From assembly GCA_025359105.1 (NCBI GenBank), contig JANYHK010000002.1:1-50269 (forward strand): 50,269 bases of DNA, read 5' to 3'. The notes below the pieces were generated by a model. The model made no database searches and had not been told where the DNA came from. It saw nothing but the letters and a program-made list of their open reading frames with translations. This stretch comes from Myxococcales bacterium. Its GTDB lineage: Bacteria > Myxococcota_A > Polyangia > Polyangiales > Polyangiaceae. A program made the translations under genes and the position numbers. Of this stretch, positions 35,277 to 44,374 are shown piece by piece. Each line of letters starts with the position of its first letter. The first letter of the stretch is position 1.

Positions 35277-36677
35277 TCACGCCACCGGGGGCGGCGGCAG
35301 CGTCTTCACGCGCTTGGCGGGCATCTCGATCGACACCTCGGTGCCGCGGCCGATGTCGCTCTTGATCCGGATCTGCCCGCCCAGCGCGTTGACGAGGCCG
35401 TACACGGCGCTGAGACCGAGGCCGCTCTTCGCGGCGTCAGGGCGGCCCTGATAGAAGGGGTCGAACACCTTCGCCAGCTGCTCCGGCGCGATACCGCGGC
35501 CCTCGTCGGCCACCGTCAAGACCACGCGCTCGCCGTCGCGGCGGACGCCCGCGGTGATCTTGCCGCCGCCCGGCATCGACTCGACGGCGTTACGCGCGAC
35601 CTGGAAGAGCGCCTCGGCGAGGGCCGCGACATGGCATTCGATGGCGCCGACCTCGGGATCGTACGCGCGGTCGATGATGACCCCGCTGCGCGCGCGGCCG
35701 ATCGCGCTCTCGAGCGCGAAATCGAGCATCGCGCCGACGTCCGCGGGCTCCAGCGTACCTTCCGCCGACATCGCGAAGCGGCGCAGGCGATCGACGCTCC
35801 GTCGGATGCGGCCGAGGCCTCCCTCGGCACGCTTCAACGCGGCCAGGGACTGCGCGGGATCCTTCTCCGCGTGCTTCTTCGCTTGCTCCGTCGATGCCAC
35901 GGAGACGGTGAGCGCGTTGTTCAGCTCGTGTGCCATGCCACCGACGAGGACGCGCAACGCCTCCAGCTTCTCCACGACGACGAGCTGCTCCTGCATGCGC
36001 CGCAGCTCCGAGACCTTCGCGCTCAGGCGCTCGACGCGGAGGAACGTGAGGATCGCCGCCCGATGGCGGCGGCGCTCGATGATGTAGCCGCTCGCCCAGA
36101 CCGCGAGCACCATCACGTGAATGCTCGCCTGCGCCCTAGGGGCGGCGAGGACGAACGCCACGTAGACGAGCGCCCCAAGGCCAATCGCGAGCCGCGGCGG
36201 CAACGGAAGAAGCGCGAACATGCCGGCGAGCGCGAGCGGCGCGGCGAGGAGGTACTCGCTCGACGCGCCTCCGGTGGCGTACGTGACGACGCTCCAGCCG
36301 ACGGCGAGCACGACCCCCGCCGCGGCGGCGAGCCAGCGAAGCCCGGTGAGGCTCCGCTTCGCGAGCGGCACGCCGAGGGCTACGCCGCCGAGGAGGATCG
36401 TGACGAACGCCTGCGCCAGCGTCGCCCCGCGCGAAACGGGCGGGACGCGCACGAACATGTCGACCACCGCGGTGATGCCCGTGACCGTCGCCAGGAGGGC
36501 CACCGTCGGCAGGAGCCGGCGCGCGAGGCGGGCGCGCTGATCGTTCAAAAACCGCCGGCGCGGCCGGCCCTTGCGCCCGAGCTGCTCGCCCAGGTTGTCG
36601 GCGCGACCGCGAAGAGCGCTCGCCGATGGGAGCGTGAAGCGCGGGCGCGTCGGGTGCTGCTCGGCGCCGCTCGGCAT
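35277..36677 (-). CDS. Membrane sensor histidine kinase, orphan
   Basis: The 466-residue product has about six membrane segments between residues 54 and 200, a short helical linker, and the complete histidine kinase core. The H-box is GGMAHELNNALT with His250, the N-box VARNAVESMPG with Asn363, the D-box VADEGRGIAPEQ with Asp391, then FDPFYQG and the G-box SGLGLSAVYGLVN. It would autophosphorylate and pass the phosphate to a response regulator. No regulator lies next to it, so its partner is elsewhere. There is no periplasmic sensor domain; the signal may be sensed within the membrane. The ATG lies 75 bp after the PEGA gene stop. Confidence 0.9.
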   Translation of the reverse strand: MPSGAEQHPTRPRFTLPSASALRGRADNLGEQLGRKGRPRRRFLNDQRARLARRLLPTVALLATVTGITAVVDMFVRVPPVSRGATLAQAFVTILLGGVALGVPLAKRSLTGLRWLAAAAGVVLAVGWSVVTYATGGASSEYLLAAPLALAGMFALLPLPPRLAIGLGALVYVAFVLAAPRAQASIHVMVLAVWASGYIIERRRHRAAILTFLRVERLSAKVSELRRMQEQLVVVEKLEALRVLVGGMAHELNNALTVSVASTEQAKKHAEKDPAQSLAALKRAEGGLGRIRRSVDRLRRFAMSAEGTLEPADVGAMLDFALESAIGRARSGVIIDRAYDPEVGAIECHVAALAEALFQVARNAVESMPGGGKITAGVRRDGERVVLTVADEGRGIAPEQLAKVFDPFYQGRPDAAKSGLGLSAVYGLVNALGGQIRIKSDIGRGTEVSIEMPAKRVKTLPPPPVA

Positions 36678-36752
36678 GCGTGGATCTTACACCGAGCAGG
36701 AGTCGTTTGAACGGAACCGGTCTGGGGGCGGATGCGCGCCACCGTGAACCGT

Positions 36753-37688
36753 TCAGAACACGGCTCGAATTCCCGCATATCCGGGGCCAACGACGCCGCG
36801 GACGGCGCCGGGGCGCGACGTATCCGGCGACAGCAGCAAGTAGGCGCCGACCGACGCGCTCACGATGCCGGTCAGGAACGCGACGTCGGCCACGGTCCGC
36901 AGGAAGATACCGTCGGAGCGCGTCTTCGGATCCTGGGCGCCGGGGGGCGCGCCGTTGTAGTCGCTCGACAGCGACTGCGCGCGCAGTCCGGCGATGAGAC
37001 CGATCACGCCGCCTGCGCCGCCCGCGCCGACGAGAACCCAGCCGACGACGTGGCGGCGACTCATGCCCTCCGGCGGCAGGCCAGGGGCGGCTCCGGGCTC
37101 CACGGCGCGCGCGCCCTCGCGCGCCTCGAGGGCAAGGTCGACGACGGTGGGGGTGGCGCCGGTCGCGACGGTGACGGGCTGGCGCTTCGGCGCGTACCCA
37201 TCGGCCTCCGCGTCGACCTGGTGCTCGCCGAGCACCGCGCGCACCTCGACGAATTCACCGGGCACGAGCGCGAGCGGCTGCCCATCGAGCGTCGCACGCG
37301 CACGCGCGCTACTGGGCGCGATCCGGACGCGCAGCGTGCCGAGCCCGGCGCGAGCGTGCGAGAGCGCCGAGCGCGCGCTCGCGACGTCCTCCGCGGAAGC
37401 GCCGCCGTCGTCCGAAAGGAACCTGACGAGGTCCTGCTCGGCAGCGGCGAGCTCGCCCGTCTTCCAGCGCGCGATGCCGAGGTTGAGGAGGATGCTGGGG
37501 TGCGCGAAGAGCTTGTAGGCCTCGACGAACGCGTCACGCGCCCTGGCATAGTCACCGCCCTGCGCGAGGGTGACACCGCGCCGAAACGCCGCACGCGACT
37601 CTTCGCGCCCGTCGGCGTGCGCGCTCGCGGCCGCGATCACGATCGCGACGGCGAGGAGCCACGAGCCGAACCGCCGCCGCCAGGGCAT
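36753..37688 (-). CDS. Exported TPR/PEGA-type protein
   Basis: The 311-residue product has a signal peptide ending AHADG, then TPR-like helices (SRAAFRRGVTLAQGGDYARARDAFVEAYKLF and SILLNLGIARWKTGELAAAEQDL). A PEGA-like beta segment follows at about 115-185 (LGTLRVRIAPSSARARATLDGQPLALVPGEFVEVRAVLGEHQVDAEADGYAP-type repeats). Two hydrophobic helices lie at about 211-228 and 259-279. It ends AGIRAVF with a final Phe, as many outer-membrane proteins do, though it is not an obvious barrel. The gene starts 7 bp after the kinase stop on the same strand, so the two are co-transcribed and the protein may be a partner or substrate of the kinase (inference). Confidence 0.7.
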   Translation of the reverse strand: MPWRRRFGSWLLAVAIVIAAASAHADGREESRAAFRRGVTLAQGGDYARARDAFVEAYKLFAHPSILLNLGIARWKTGELAAAEQDLVRFLSDDGGASAEDVASARSALSHARAGLGTLRVRIAPSSARARATLDGQPLALVPGEFVEVRAVLGEHQVDAEADGYAPKRQPVTVATGATPTVVDLALEAREGARAVEPGAAPGLPPEGMSRRHVVGWVLVGAGGAGGVIGLIAGLRAQSLSSDYNGAPPGAQDPKTRSDGIFLRTVADVAFLTGIVSASVGAYLLLSPDTSRPGAVRGVVGPGYAGIRAVF

Positions 37689-37695
37689 TGGTCTA

Positions 37696-39108
37696 TCAAT
37701 ACCGCGGCTTGTCCTGGATGTGGGGGCCCGTCGTGACTTTCTTCGCCGGGACGCTGACAGGGCGCTGCCGGAACGCGCGCGTGGGCTTACCGGGATGTGT
37801 GGACTGCGGTGTGGACGGCGGCGAGCCCGCGCCCGACTGCGGGTCGTCTGCTAGTGGCAGCGGCAGCGGCACCGGGCCGGGGGTAAGAGCGGCGCTGAGC
37901 GTCGGATCGGGTGGCAAGTCGGCTGGCGAAGCGGTGGTGGCGGAAGATGCCACGGTGGTGGCGGGCGACGCCGCAGAAGGCTCGGTGGGCGACGGCGCCG
38001 CGACGAGCGCGGTCGACGATGCCGACGGAGGCTGGGCGGCGCGGCTCGCGTGCGGTCGCCCCACGAGCACGAAGACCGCCAGCGCGCTCGCTCCGAAGAG
38101 CGCCGCGCCGGCGAGCGCGAGCCCCACCTTGGACGTTCGCGCCGAGCCACCCATCGACACCGGCGCCGCCGTCATCACGGTCTGCGTCTGCATGATGTTG
38201 CCTGCGCCGCTGTGGATGGGCACGACGCGGGGCATCACGGTGGCCGGCCCGAGCGAGCGCCACGCCTTGAGCAGCTCCTGCGCGGAGCCGAAGCGGTCGA
38301 CCGGGTTTCGCGCGAGCGCCCGACCCACGAGCGCGTCGAGCCCCGCCGGGACCGGCACCTGCGCGAGATCGCGCAGCGCGCGCGCCGAGCGCTCGAGCTT
38401 GCTCGCGATCATCGCCATCTGCCCCGACGCGTCGTGCGCCAGGCGGCCAGACAGCGCCTCGAAGACCACCATCGCGAACGAGTAAACGTCTGCGCGCTCG
38501 TCCACCTTGGACGCGCCGCGGATTTGCTCGGGCGCCATGTACGCGATCGTACCCAGCGCCTCGCCGGTGGTCGTCAGGTGCTCGACGTCCTGCGAGTCGA
38601 GCTTGCATACGCCGAAGTCGAGCACCTTCGCGCGCGCGGCGGACGGCGCGAAGGCACCGTCCGGGATGGACTCGAGGAAGATGTTCCCGGGCTTGAGATC
38701 GCGGTGAACGATCCCCGCGGCGTGCGCGTCGATGAGCCCGAGCAGCACGTGCTCCCCGATCCATCGAACGTCGTCCCACGTGAGGAACCCGCCGCCGCGG
38801 CGCAGCCGCTCGCTCAGCGTCTCGCCATGAAGGAGCTCCATGACGAGAAAGAGCTCCCCTTGCTCATCGCGCCCGACCTCGATGAGGCGGGGCACGTAGG
38901 CGCTCTGGACGCGCGCGGCGGCTTGCGCCTCGCGGTAGAGGCGCTGCACGAGGAGATCACCGAGGGCGCTGCGTGTGACGACCTTGATCGCGACGCGATC
39001 GCCGGTCTCCAGGTTGGACGCGGAAAAGACCTCGCCCATCCCCCCTCTGCCGATGGAGGCTTCGAGGCCATAGCGGCCGCACAAAACGCTCCCGACGCCG
39101 ATCGACAC
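37696..39108 (-). CDS. Hanks-type Ser/Thr protein kinase
   Basis: The 470-residue product has a complete eukaryotic-like kinase domain at the N-terminus. It has the glycine loop IGRGGMGEVFSA, ATP-binding Lys42 in VAIKVV, catalytic HRDLKPGNIF (Asp137), DFG at 164-166, and MAPEQ with DVYSFAMVVFEALSG. A basic linker leads to one membrane segment at about 328-350, then a Pro/Ser/Ala-rich C-terminal tail (to 470) with no recognised sensor domain. The start is GTG. The orientation puts the kinase in the cytoplasm and the tail outside. It is coupled to the PEGA/TPR gene 7 bp downstream. Confidence 0.93.
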   Translation of the reverse strand: MSIGVGSVLCGRYGLEASIGRGGMGEVFSASNLETGDRVAIKVVTRSALGDLLVQRLYREAQAAARVQSAYVPRLIEVGRDEQGELFLVMELLHGETLSERLRRGGGFLTWDDVRWIGEHVLLGLIDAHAAGIVHRDLKPGNIFLESIPDGAFAPSAARAKVLDFGVCKLDSQDVEHLTTTGEALGTIAYMAPEQIRGASKVDERADVYSFAMVVFEALSGRLAHDASGQMAMIASKLERSARALRDLAQVPVPAGLDALVGRALARNPVDRFGSAQELLKAWRSLGPATVMPRVVPIHSGAGNIMQTQTVMTAAPVSMGGSARTSKVGLALAGAALFGASALAVFVLVGRPHASRAAQPPSASSTALVAAPSPTEPSAASPATTVASSATTASPADLPPDPTLSAALTPGPVPLPLPLADDPQSGAGSPPSTPQSTHPGKPTRAFRQRPVSVPAKKVTTGPHIQDKPRY

Positions 39109-39169
39109 GACACCTACAATCTACCACGAAACGCCCAAGGATGCCGCGAGCCCACCCATGCCTCCCCCC

Positions 39170-40840
39170 TCAGGGGACGGTGTAGGTACGGAGCTCGCGC
39201 TTCAGGACCTTGCCCGTCGGATTCCGGGGAAGGGCCTCCAGAAAGACGAGATCTCGCGGCACCTTGGGGCCTGCGAGCCGCTCGCGCGTCCACACCTTGA
39301 GGGCGCCCTCGTCGAGCGTCGACCCCGGCTTCTTCACGACGAAGGCGCGGACGCGCTCGCCCCACTCGTTGTCGGGCACGCCGACGACCGCGACCTCGGC
39401 GATATCGGGGTGCTGCTCGAGAACCCCCTCCACCTCGGCCGGGTAAACGTTGACGCCGCCGGTGATGACCATGTCGCGCTTGCGACCCTCGATGAAGAAC
39501 CGACCGTCGCGATCGGCGCGCGCGAGATCGCCGACGCTGAAGTACCCGCCCTTCATGCTCTCCTGCGTCGCGCTGGCGTCCTTGTGGTAGCCAGTGACGA
39601 GGAACTTGTTGAGGACGAAGAGCTCGCCCACAGTCCCGGTGGGGACCTCCTTGCCCGCGTCGTCGAGCAGCCGTATGTCGTTGCCGGGCACCGCCTTGCC
39701 GATCGTTCCGGGGGCCGCGCGCAGGTCGGCCGGCTTGGCGAGGGTGACGAGGCCCGTCTCCGTCGCGCCGTAGAAGTTGAAGAGCACGTCGCCGAACGCG
39801 TCCATGAACTCGAGCGCGAGCGGCCCCGGGAGCGGTGCACCGCCCGAGAAGACGACCCGGAGCGAGCGCGCGTCGTGGCGCGCGAGGACGTCCTTGCCCA
39901 GCGCGAGCACGCGGTGGAGCATCGTCGGCACGAGCGCGGTCGTCGTCACCTGGTGCTTCTCGACCAGGGCGAGGAACGGCTCGGGCTTGAACTCGTCCAT
40001 CAAGACGCAGGTGTTGCCGAGCATGTGCGAGAGGGACAGAAAGCCGAACGCCGTCGAGTGGTACATCGGGCACGTCACGATGTGCACGTCGTCTACGCGC
40101 ATCGGCGTCTCGGCGATGAAGCGCATGAACGCGGGCATCGCGTCCTTGGGGAACTTGCGGACGGCGCCCTTGGGCTTGCCGGTCGTGCCCGAGGTGTAGA
40201 TGACGACCGCGGCGTCGTCCTCGGCGCCCTTCTCGGCGACGAACGGCGCGGCCCCCTCGAGGAGGGCGCCTGCGGGCGTGGTACCCGGGATTGGCTCACC
40301 GACGGCGTAGTAGGACGCGTCGGCGATCCGAGGGATCTCCTTCTTCGCTTCCTCGACCACGTGCCAGAGATCGCTCTCGAACGCCATCGCGACCGCGCCG
40401 CAGTGCGTCGCGAGGTAGACGAGCTCCTTCGGCGTCGACCGCCACGACACCGCCACCGCGGCCGCCCCCAGTCGCGCGGCGGCTGCCCCGATCTCGATGA
40501 ACTCGGGGCGGTTCTTCATGATGAGCACGACGCTGCAGCCCCGCTTCACGCCACGCGCGGCGAGGCCCGCGGCGATCCGGTCGATGCGTGCGTCGAGCTC
40601 GCCGAACGTGACCGAGCGGTCGCGCCAGACGAGCGCCTTCTTGTCCGGCGAGTTCTTGGCGTGGATGCGGTAGATTTGCGACGGGTTCTGCGAGCTGGCC
40701 GTCATGGTGCGCACGAGCTGCGCGGCGCCGGCGGCGCGCAATTCCCACAGGAAACCGCTGGTCTTGGCGACCTTGATCGCCACCTTCACCCGCTCGGGGA
40801 CGTCGTTCAGGCGCGTGCGAATGTCGCTGATGAGGCTCAC
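39170..40840 (-). CDS. Acyl-CoA synthetase (AMP-forming)
   Basis: The enzyme joins a carboxylic acid to CoA through an acyl-adenylate; the substrate is probably a fatty acid. The 556-residue product has the P-loop motif YTSGTTGKPKG at 215-225, FNFYGATETGLV (adenylate motif), YFSVGDLARADRDGRFFIEGRKRDMVITGG (hinge region) and the catalytic Lys544 in PTGKVLKREL close to the C-terminus. The N-terminal 50 residues, before the adenylation domain, include hydrophobic stretches seen in FadD-like and very-long-chain enzymes. The start is GTG at 40840, about 50 bp from the divergent PilZ gene. Substrate specificity cannot be read from the sequence. Confidence 0.93.
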   Translation of the reverse strand: MSLISDIRTRLNDVPERVKVAIKVAKTSGFLWELRAAGAAQLVRTMTASSQNPSQIYRIHAKNSPDKKALVWRDRSVTFGELDARIDRIAAGLAARGVKRGCSVVLIMKNRPEFIEIGAAAARLGAAAVAVSWRSTPKELVYLATHCGAVAMAFESDLWHVVEEAKKEIPRIADASYYAVGEPIPGTTPAGALLEGAAPFVAEKGAEDDAAVVIYTSGTTGKPKGAVRKFPKDAMPAFMRFIAETPMRVDDVHIVTCPMYHSTAFGFLSLSHMLGNTCVLMDEFKPEPFLALVEKHQVTTTALVPTMLHRVLALGKDVLARHDARSLRVVFSGGAPLPGPLALEFMDAFGDVLFNFYGATETGLVTLAKPADLRAAPGTIGKAVPGNDIRLLDDAGKEVPTGTVGELFVLNKFLVTGYHKDASATQESMKGGYFSVGDLARADRDGRFFIEGRKRDMVITGGVNVYPAEVEGVLEQHPDIAEVAVVGVPDNEWGERVRAFVVKKPGSTLDEGALKVWTRERLAGPKVPRDLVFLEALPRNPTGKVLKRELRTYTVP

Positions 40841-40890
40841 GCGCGAACTCTACCAGGCAGGAGAGCAAGCGGTGTACTCTCCTCGGGCCC

Positions 40891-41286
40891 ATGGACGAGG
40901 AGAAGCGCGAGGCGGACCGCGCCGCGATCACCCTCAAGGTCGACTACAAGCGGATCAACACGTTCTTCGCGGACTACACGAAGAACATCTCCAAAGGGGG
41001 AACGTTCATCCGCACGACCAAGCCGCTCGAGATCGGCACCGAGTTCGTGTTCGTCCTGTCCTTGCCGGCGCAGGACGAGCAACTGCGCCTCCTCGGGCAG
41101 GTCGTGTGGATCACCGAGGAAGCGCGGGCGACCGAGGAGAGCCCCCCGGGGATGGGCATCCGCTTCAAGTTCGACACGGACGACCAGCGCGACCAGGTGC
41201 ACCGCTTCGTCGAGCGCCTGATGAACGAGACGCTCGGCGAGCACATCTCGCGACGCTTGCTCGCGAAGATGCGCGAGACGCCGTAG
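40891..41286 (+). CDS. PilZ-like protein (TIGR02266 type)
   Basis: The 131-residue product resembles the PilZ-related family common in myxobacteria (TIGR02266). It begins READRAAITLKVDYKR, a possible RxxxR-like binding loop though not a clean one, and then has TKNISKGGTFIRTTKPLEIGTEF, which corresponds to the (D/N)xSxxG motif of c-di-GMP binding. The C-terminal helix follows (DQVHRFVERLMNETLGEHISRR). PilZ proteins bind c-di-GMP and change motility, exopolysaccharide or other targets. The degenerate arginines leave open whether this one still binds the nucleotide. It diverges from the acyl-CoA synthetase and is followed by a convergent gene. Confidence 0.8.
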   Translation: MDEEKREADRAAITLKVDYKRINTFFADYTKNISKGGTFIRTTKPLEIGTEFVFVLSLPAQDEQLRLLGQVVWITEEARATEESPPGMGIRFKFDTDDQRDQVHRFVERLMNETLGEHISRRLLAKMRETP

Positions 41287-41323
41287 TCCGCCTCGCGCCT
41301 CGACGGGCCCGCCGCGGTAGCCC

Positions 41324-41785
41324 TTACCGGCGCGGAGGCAGCGCGGCCGAGGGCGGAGCGCCACCCAGCGCGCCGCGGCTCTGGTTCCATGTCTGGACCA
41401 TTCCCTCGGCGGCGGGGAAATTTCCCTTCATCCAGAACCGACCGAGCACGACCGTCTTCGCGAAGCCGCGCGCCTGGGAGCGAACGGCCAGGTTCTTGTT
41501 GAAGATGCCCCAGCCGAGCTGCGTGCGATCGATCTCGTGCCACCCGAGCGCGTCGACCTTCTTCGCGGCGAACCCGCTGAAGAGGCCGCCGTGCTGGACG
41601 AAGAGCAGCCGTCGGTCGGTGGCCGCCACCAGGTAGTTGCGCCAGAACAGGCTGCCCAAGCGAGAGAAGATGCGCGAGTACCAGGGCTTCTCGACGCCCC
41701 GGGCGCGAAAGAGCAGCTGCTCGTTGGGGGCGAGCTGCGGCGTGAGGAGGGACATCGCGTGCTTTTCGTTGAAACTGAATGCCAT
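41324..41785 (-). CDS. Small PH-like protein of unknown function
   Basis: The 153-residue product is cytosolic and basic. LAPNEQLLFRARGVEKPW, WRNYLVAATDRRLLFVQHGG and KKVDALGWHEIDRTQLGWG look like the strand-rich core of bacterial pleckstrin-homology (bPH) domains, which read xLTxxRLLxxx at their centre. Residues after about 130 are a Gly/Ala/Pro-rich tail. No catalytic motif is present. The ATG is preceded by GGAGAG, about 6 bp upstream. It lies between the PilZ gene (converging) and the large ATPase (co-directional). Family identity is tentative. Confidence 0.6.
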   Translation of the reverse strand: MAFSFNEKHAMSLLTPQLAPNEQLLFRARGVEKPWYSRIFSRLGSLFWRNYLVAATDRRLLFVQHGGLFSGFAAKKVDALGWHEIDRTQLGWGIFNKNLAVRSQARGFAKTVVLGRFWMKGNFPAAEGMVQTWNQSRGALGGAPPSAALPPRR

Positions 41786-41900
41786 GGGCTCTCTCCGGTG
41801 TTGGCGACGGGTCCGTCGCGATTGCGGAGGAGAGACGGCAGGCCTTTATCAATGGCGCATCAACGCCCCGTCAAATCGAGGCGCGTTCGCGTCATTCTGC

Positions 41901-44270
41901 TCAGGCGCGGAGGAGCGCGGTGTCCGGTTCGAGCGCGTAACCGTCGCCGCGGGTGACGATGGGCATCCCCAGCTTTCGCAGCGTCGAGATCGCGACGCGG
42001 ACGCGGTGCGCGGCGGCGGCGGGGGCGATTTTTTCGCCGGGCCATGCGGCCTCTTGCAGCGCGCGCGAGACGAGGGACGAGCCGGGACGCTCGAGGCGCT
42101 CGACGGCGAGGCGCTCGCAGATGCGCGCGAGCGGACGGCGGCGCTCGAGGCCCACCCGCACGCCGCGAGGGGGCCGAAACCACGCGCCGCCCTCGGCCAC
42201 GAGGAGCGCCTCGTCGGGCGGCGGCGGCGGACTCCCCGAAGAGTCCCCGAGCGCGCGCAGGTGCTCGGCGAAGAGCTGCGCGGCGGGGCCCAGCGACAGC
42301 TCACCGAGCGCGGCACACGCAGACGAGAGGCGGGCATGCGCCTCGGCGAGCTTGCCCTCCTCGTGCGCGACGATCCCGAGATACCCTTGCGCGGTCGCGG
42401 CGAGGGCCTCGAAGCCGAGCTCCGCGAAGCCCGCGGACGCGCCCTCGAAGCACGTGCGGGCGTGCGCGCGGGCGCCAGCGCGATGGGCGACGAGCCCCAG
42501 CTGCATCCGCGCGAGGCCGGCGTCCCGTGCATCGCCGTGGGCAAGCGACGCAGCGAGGCTCTCCTCGGTCGCCGTGCGCGCGGCAGCGAGGCGACCGGCC
42601 GAGAGCTCGAGGGCGCCGAGGCTCCGAAGGTCCGCCGCGCGCGCGCTCGCCGAAGCGTCGCCCGTGTGCGCGGCGAGGGCGCGCTCGAGCAGGGCACGCG
42701 CGTCGTCGATGCGGCCCGTCCGCGCGAGGAGCGCCGCGAGGCTCGCCTGGGCGCGGCCCTCCTCACGCCGATCGCCGGCCTTGGCGTGGAGCGCCGCCGC
42801 GCGCCGGAAGTGGTCCTCGGCGGCGGGGAGATCGCCGGCGTCGTCGAGGGCGTGTGCGAGCTCCACGGTGGCGCGCGCCTCGAGTGACGCGTTACCGACG
42901 GTGCGCGCGATGCCGAGGGCCTGGACGAGATCGCGCGCGCCCTTCGACGCGGCGCCTCGGTGACGATGGAGCGCGCCGCGCACGAGGAGCACCTGCGCGA
43001 CGAGGCTCGGATCGGCCCCCGAGCCGCGCGTCGCCGCGATCGCCGGATCGACGAGGATTTCGTAGGCGCGGAGCGGCCCATGCGCGAAGAGAAGCGGCGC
43101 GAGCGCGAGGAGCGCACGGAGCGCAGGCTCCGCGGCGCGCGCCGACACGGTCCCCGCCCGCGCGACGCGCTCGATGACCGCCAGGAGGTTCTCGCGCTCG
43201 GCCACCAGGCGCGCGTTGCCATCGGGATCGCGCCCATCCCCGAGCGCCGCGGCGAGCCCGACGAAGTGTGCCGCGTGACGCGACTCGGCGAGGGCGCGCG
43301 CGCCTGGGAGCTCGTCCAGCTTGCGGCCAGCGTGGACGCGGAGCGACTGGTACATGTCGAGCCGCACGTCGCCGCGCGCGTCCTCGCGGGCGAAGAGGAG
43401 CGACTTGTCCTTCAGCGACGAGACCACATCGAGCGCCGCCCGCCCCGCGTCGAGCACCGCCTCGGCGGCCTCGACGTCGAATCCGCCGCGAAACACGGTG
43501 GCGCACGCGAGAGCGCGCTGCTCGTTCTCGTCCAGCGAGCTCCACGCCCCTTCGAGCGCCCGCTCGAGCGCGTCGCGGACACCGGGCGCGCCGCTGCGAA
43601 TCCGATGGAGCAGCGCGCGCGCCCCCATGACCGAGAGGCGCGCGGCGGCGAGCTCGATGGCCAGCGGCACCCCCTCGAGCTCCCGCACGATCGCCGTGAT
43701 CGACTCGCGCTCCGCGTCGCTCGGGCCCCACCCCGCGCGGATCCGCTGCGCGCATGCCACGAAGAGCGCCTCGGCCTCCGGCAGCGGCCCGACCTCGTGC
43801 ACGACCTCGCCCGGCAGATGCGTGCGCTCGCGCGACGCGACGACGAGCGCGAGCTCCGGCGAGATCGCCAGCCAGCGGCCCAGCGTGCCCTCGGCGTGCG
43901 CTGCCAGGCGGTCCATGCCGTCGAGGACGAGGAGCACGTCCCCTCGGCTGCGCAACGCGTGCCCGACGCGCGCCACCGGATCGGCGCCGCCGTCTTCTTC
44001 CGCGAGCCCGAGGGCGCGACCCACCGCGTCGCAGAGGCCCGCGTCGTCGGCGGCGCCGGCGAGCTCGACGACCACCGCCACCGTCGGCTCCTCGCATGCC
44101 CGCGCGATCTCGAGCGCGATGCGCGTCTTGCCCATTCCCGCCGGCCCGGTGACGGTCACGAGGCGCGCCCCTTCCTGCAGCCACCGCGTCACCGCCGCGA
44201 TGTCCGCGCCACGCCCCACGAGCGGCGGGCGCGGCATGCTGAGCACGGAGGGCGGCGCCGCTGGAAACAC
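41901..44270 (-). CDS. STAND-type ATPase with TPR region and C-terminal winged helix
   Basis: The 789-residue product (GTG start, GGAAGG about 12 bp upstream; an ATG at 44237 is the alternative) has an N-terminal NTPase. Walker A is GPAGMGKT at about 42-49, Walker B is VLLVLDGMDRL, and GVPLAIELAAARL is the motif of MalT/AfsR-type signal NTPases. A long TPR-rich part follows from about 330 to 680 (DAGDLPAAEDHFRRAAALHAKAGD repeats). The last 100 residues (RRPLARICERLAVERLERPG, then VRVAISTLRKLGM and TRGDGYALEPD) read like a Trans_reg_C winged helix with the SARP/OmpR signature GYxL. Such proteins are signal-gated transcription regulators; here the DNA-binding end is C-terminal. Confidence 0.8.
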   Translation of the reverse strand: MFPAAPPSVLSMPRPPLVGRGADIAAVTRWLQEGARLVTVTGPAGMGKTRIALEIARACEEPTVAVVVELAGAADDAGLCDAVGRALGLAEEDGGADPVARVGHALRSRGDVLLVLDGMDRLAAHAEGTLGRWLAISPELALVVASRERTHLPGEVVHEVGPLPEAEALFVACAQRIRAGWGPSDAERESITAIVRELEGVPLAIELAAARLSVMGARALLHRIRSGAPGVRDALERALEGAWSSLDENEQRALACATVFRGGFDVEAAEAVLDAGRAALDVVSSLKDKSLLFAREDARGDVRLDMYQSLRVHAGRKLDELPGARALAESRHAAHFVGLAAALGDGRDPDGNARLVAERENLLAVIERVARAGTVSARAAEPALRALLALAPLLFAHGPLRAYEILVDPAIAATRGSGADPSLVAQVLLVRGALHRHRGAASKGARDLVQALGIARTVGNASLEARATVELAHALDDAGDLPAAEDHFRRAAALHAKAGDRREEGRAQASLAALLARTGRIDDARALLERALAAHTGDASASARAADLRSLGALELSAGRLAAARTATEESLAASLAHGDARDAGLARMQLGLVAHRAGARAHARTCFEGASAGFAELGFEALAATAQGYLGIVAHEEGKLAEAHARLSSACAALGELSLGPAAQLFAEHLRALGDSSGSPPPPPDEALLVAEGGAWFRPPRGVRVGLERRRPLARICERLAVERLERPGSSLVSRALQEAAWPGEKIAPAAAAHRVRVAISTLRKLGMPIVTRGDGYALEPDTALLRA

Positions 44271-44374
44271 CGGGCAAACCTTACCTTCCCTTCTACCCGT
44301 CGGCAGTCGTTTTCGATGAGGGCCGCCGCTCGAGCGCCGCGGTGATGCGGCATCTCGGGTAGCATGGCCCGACG

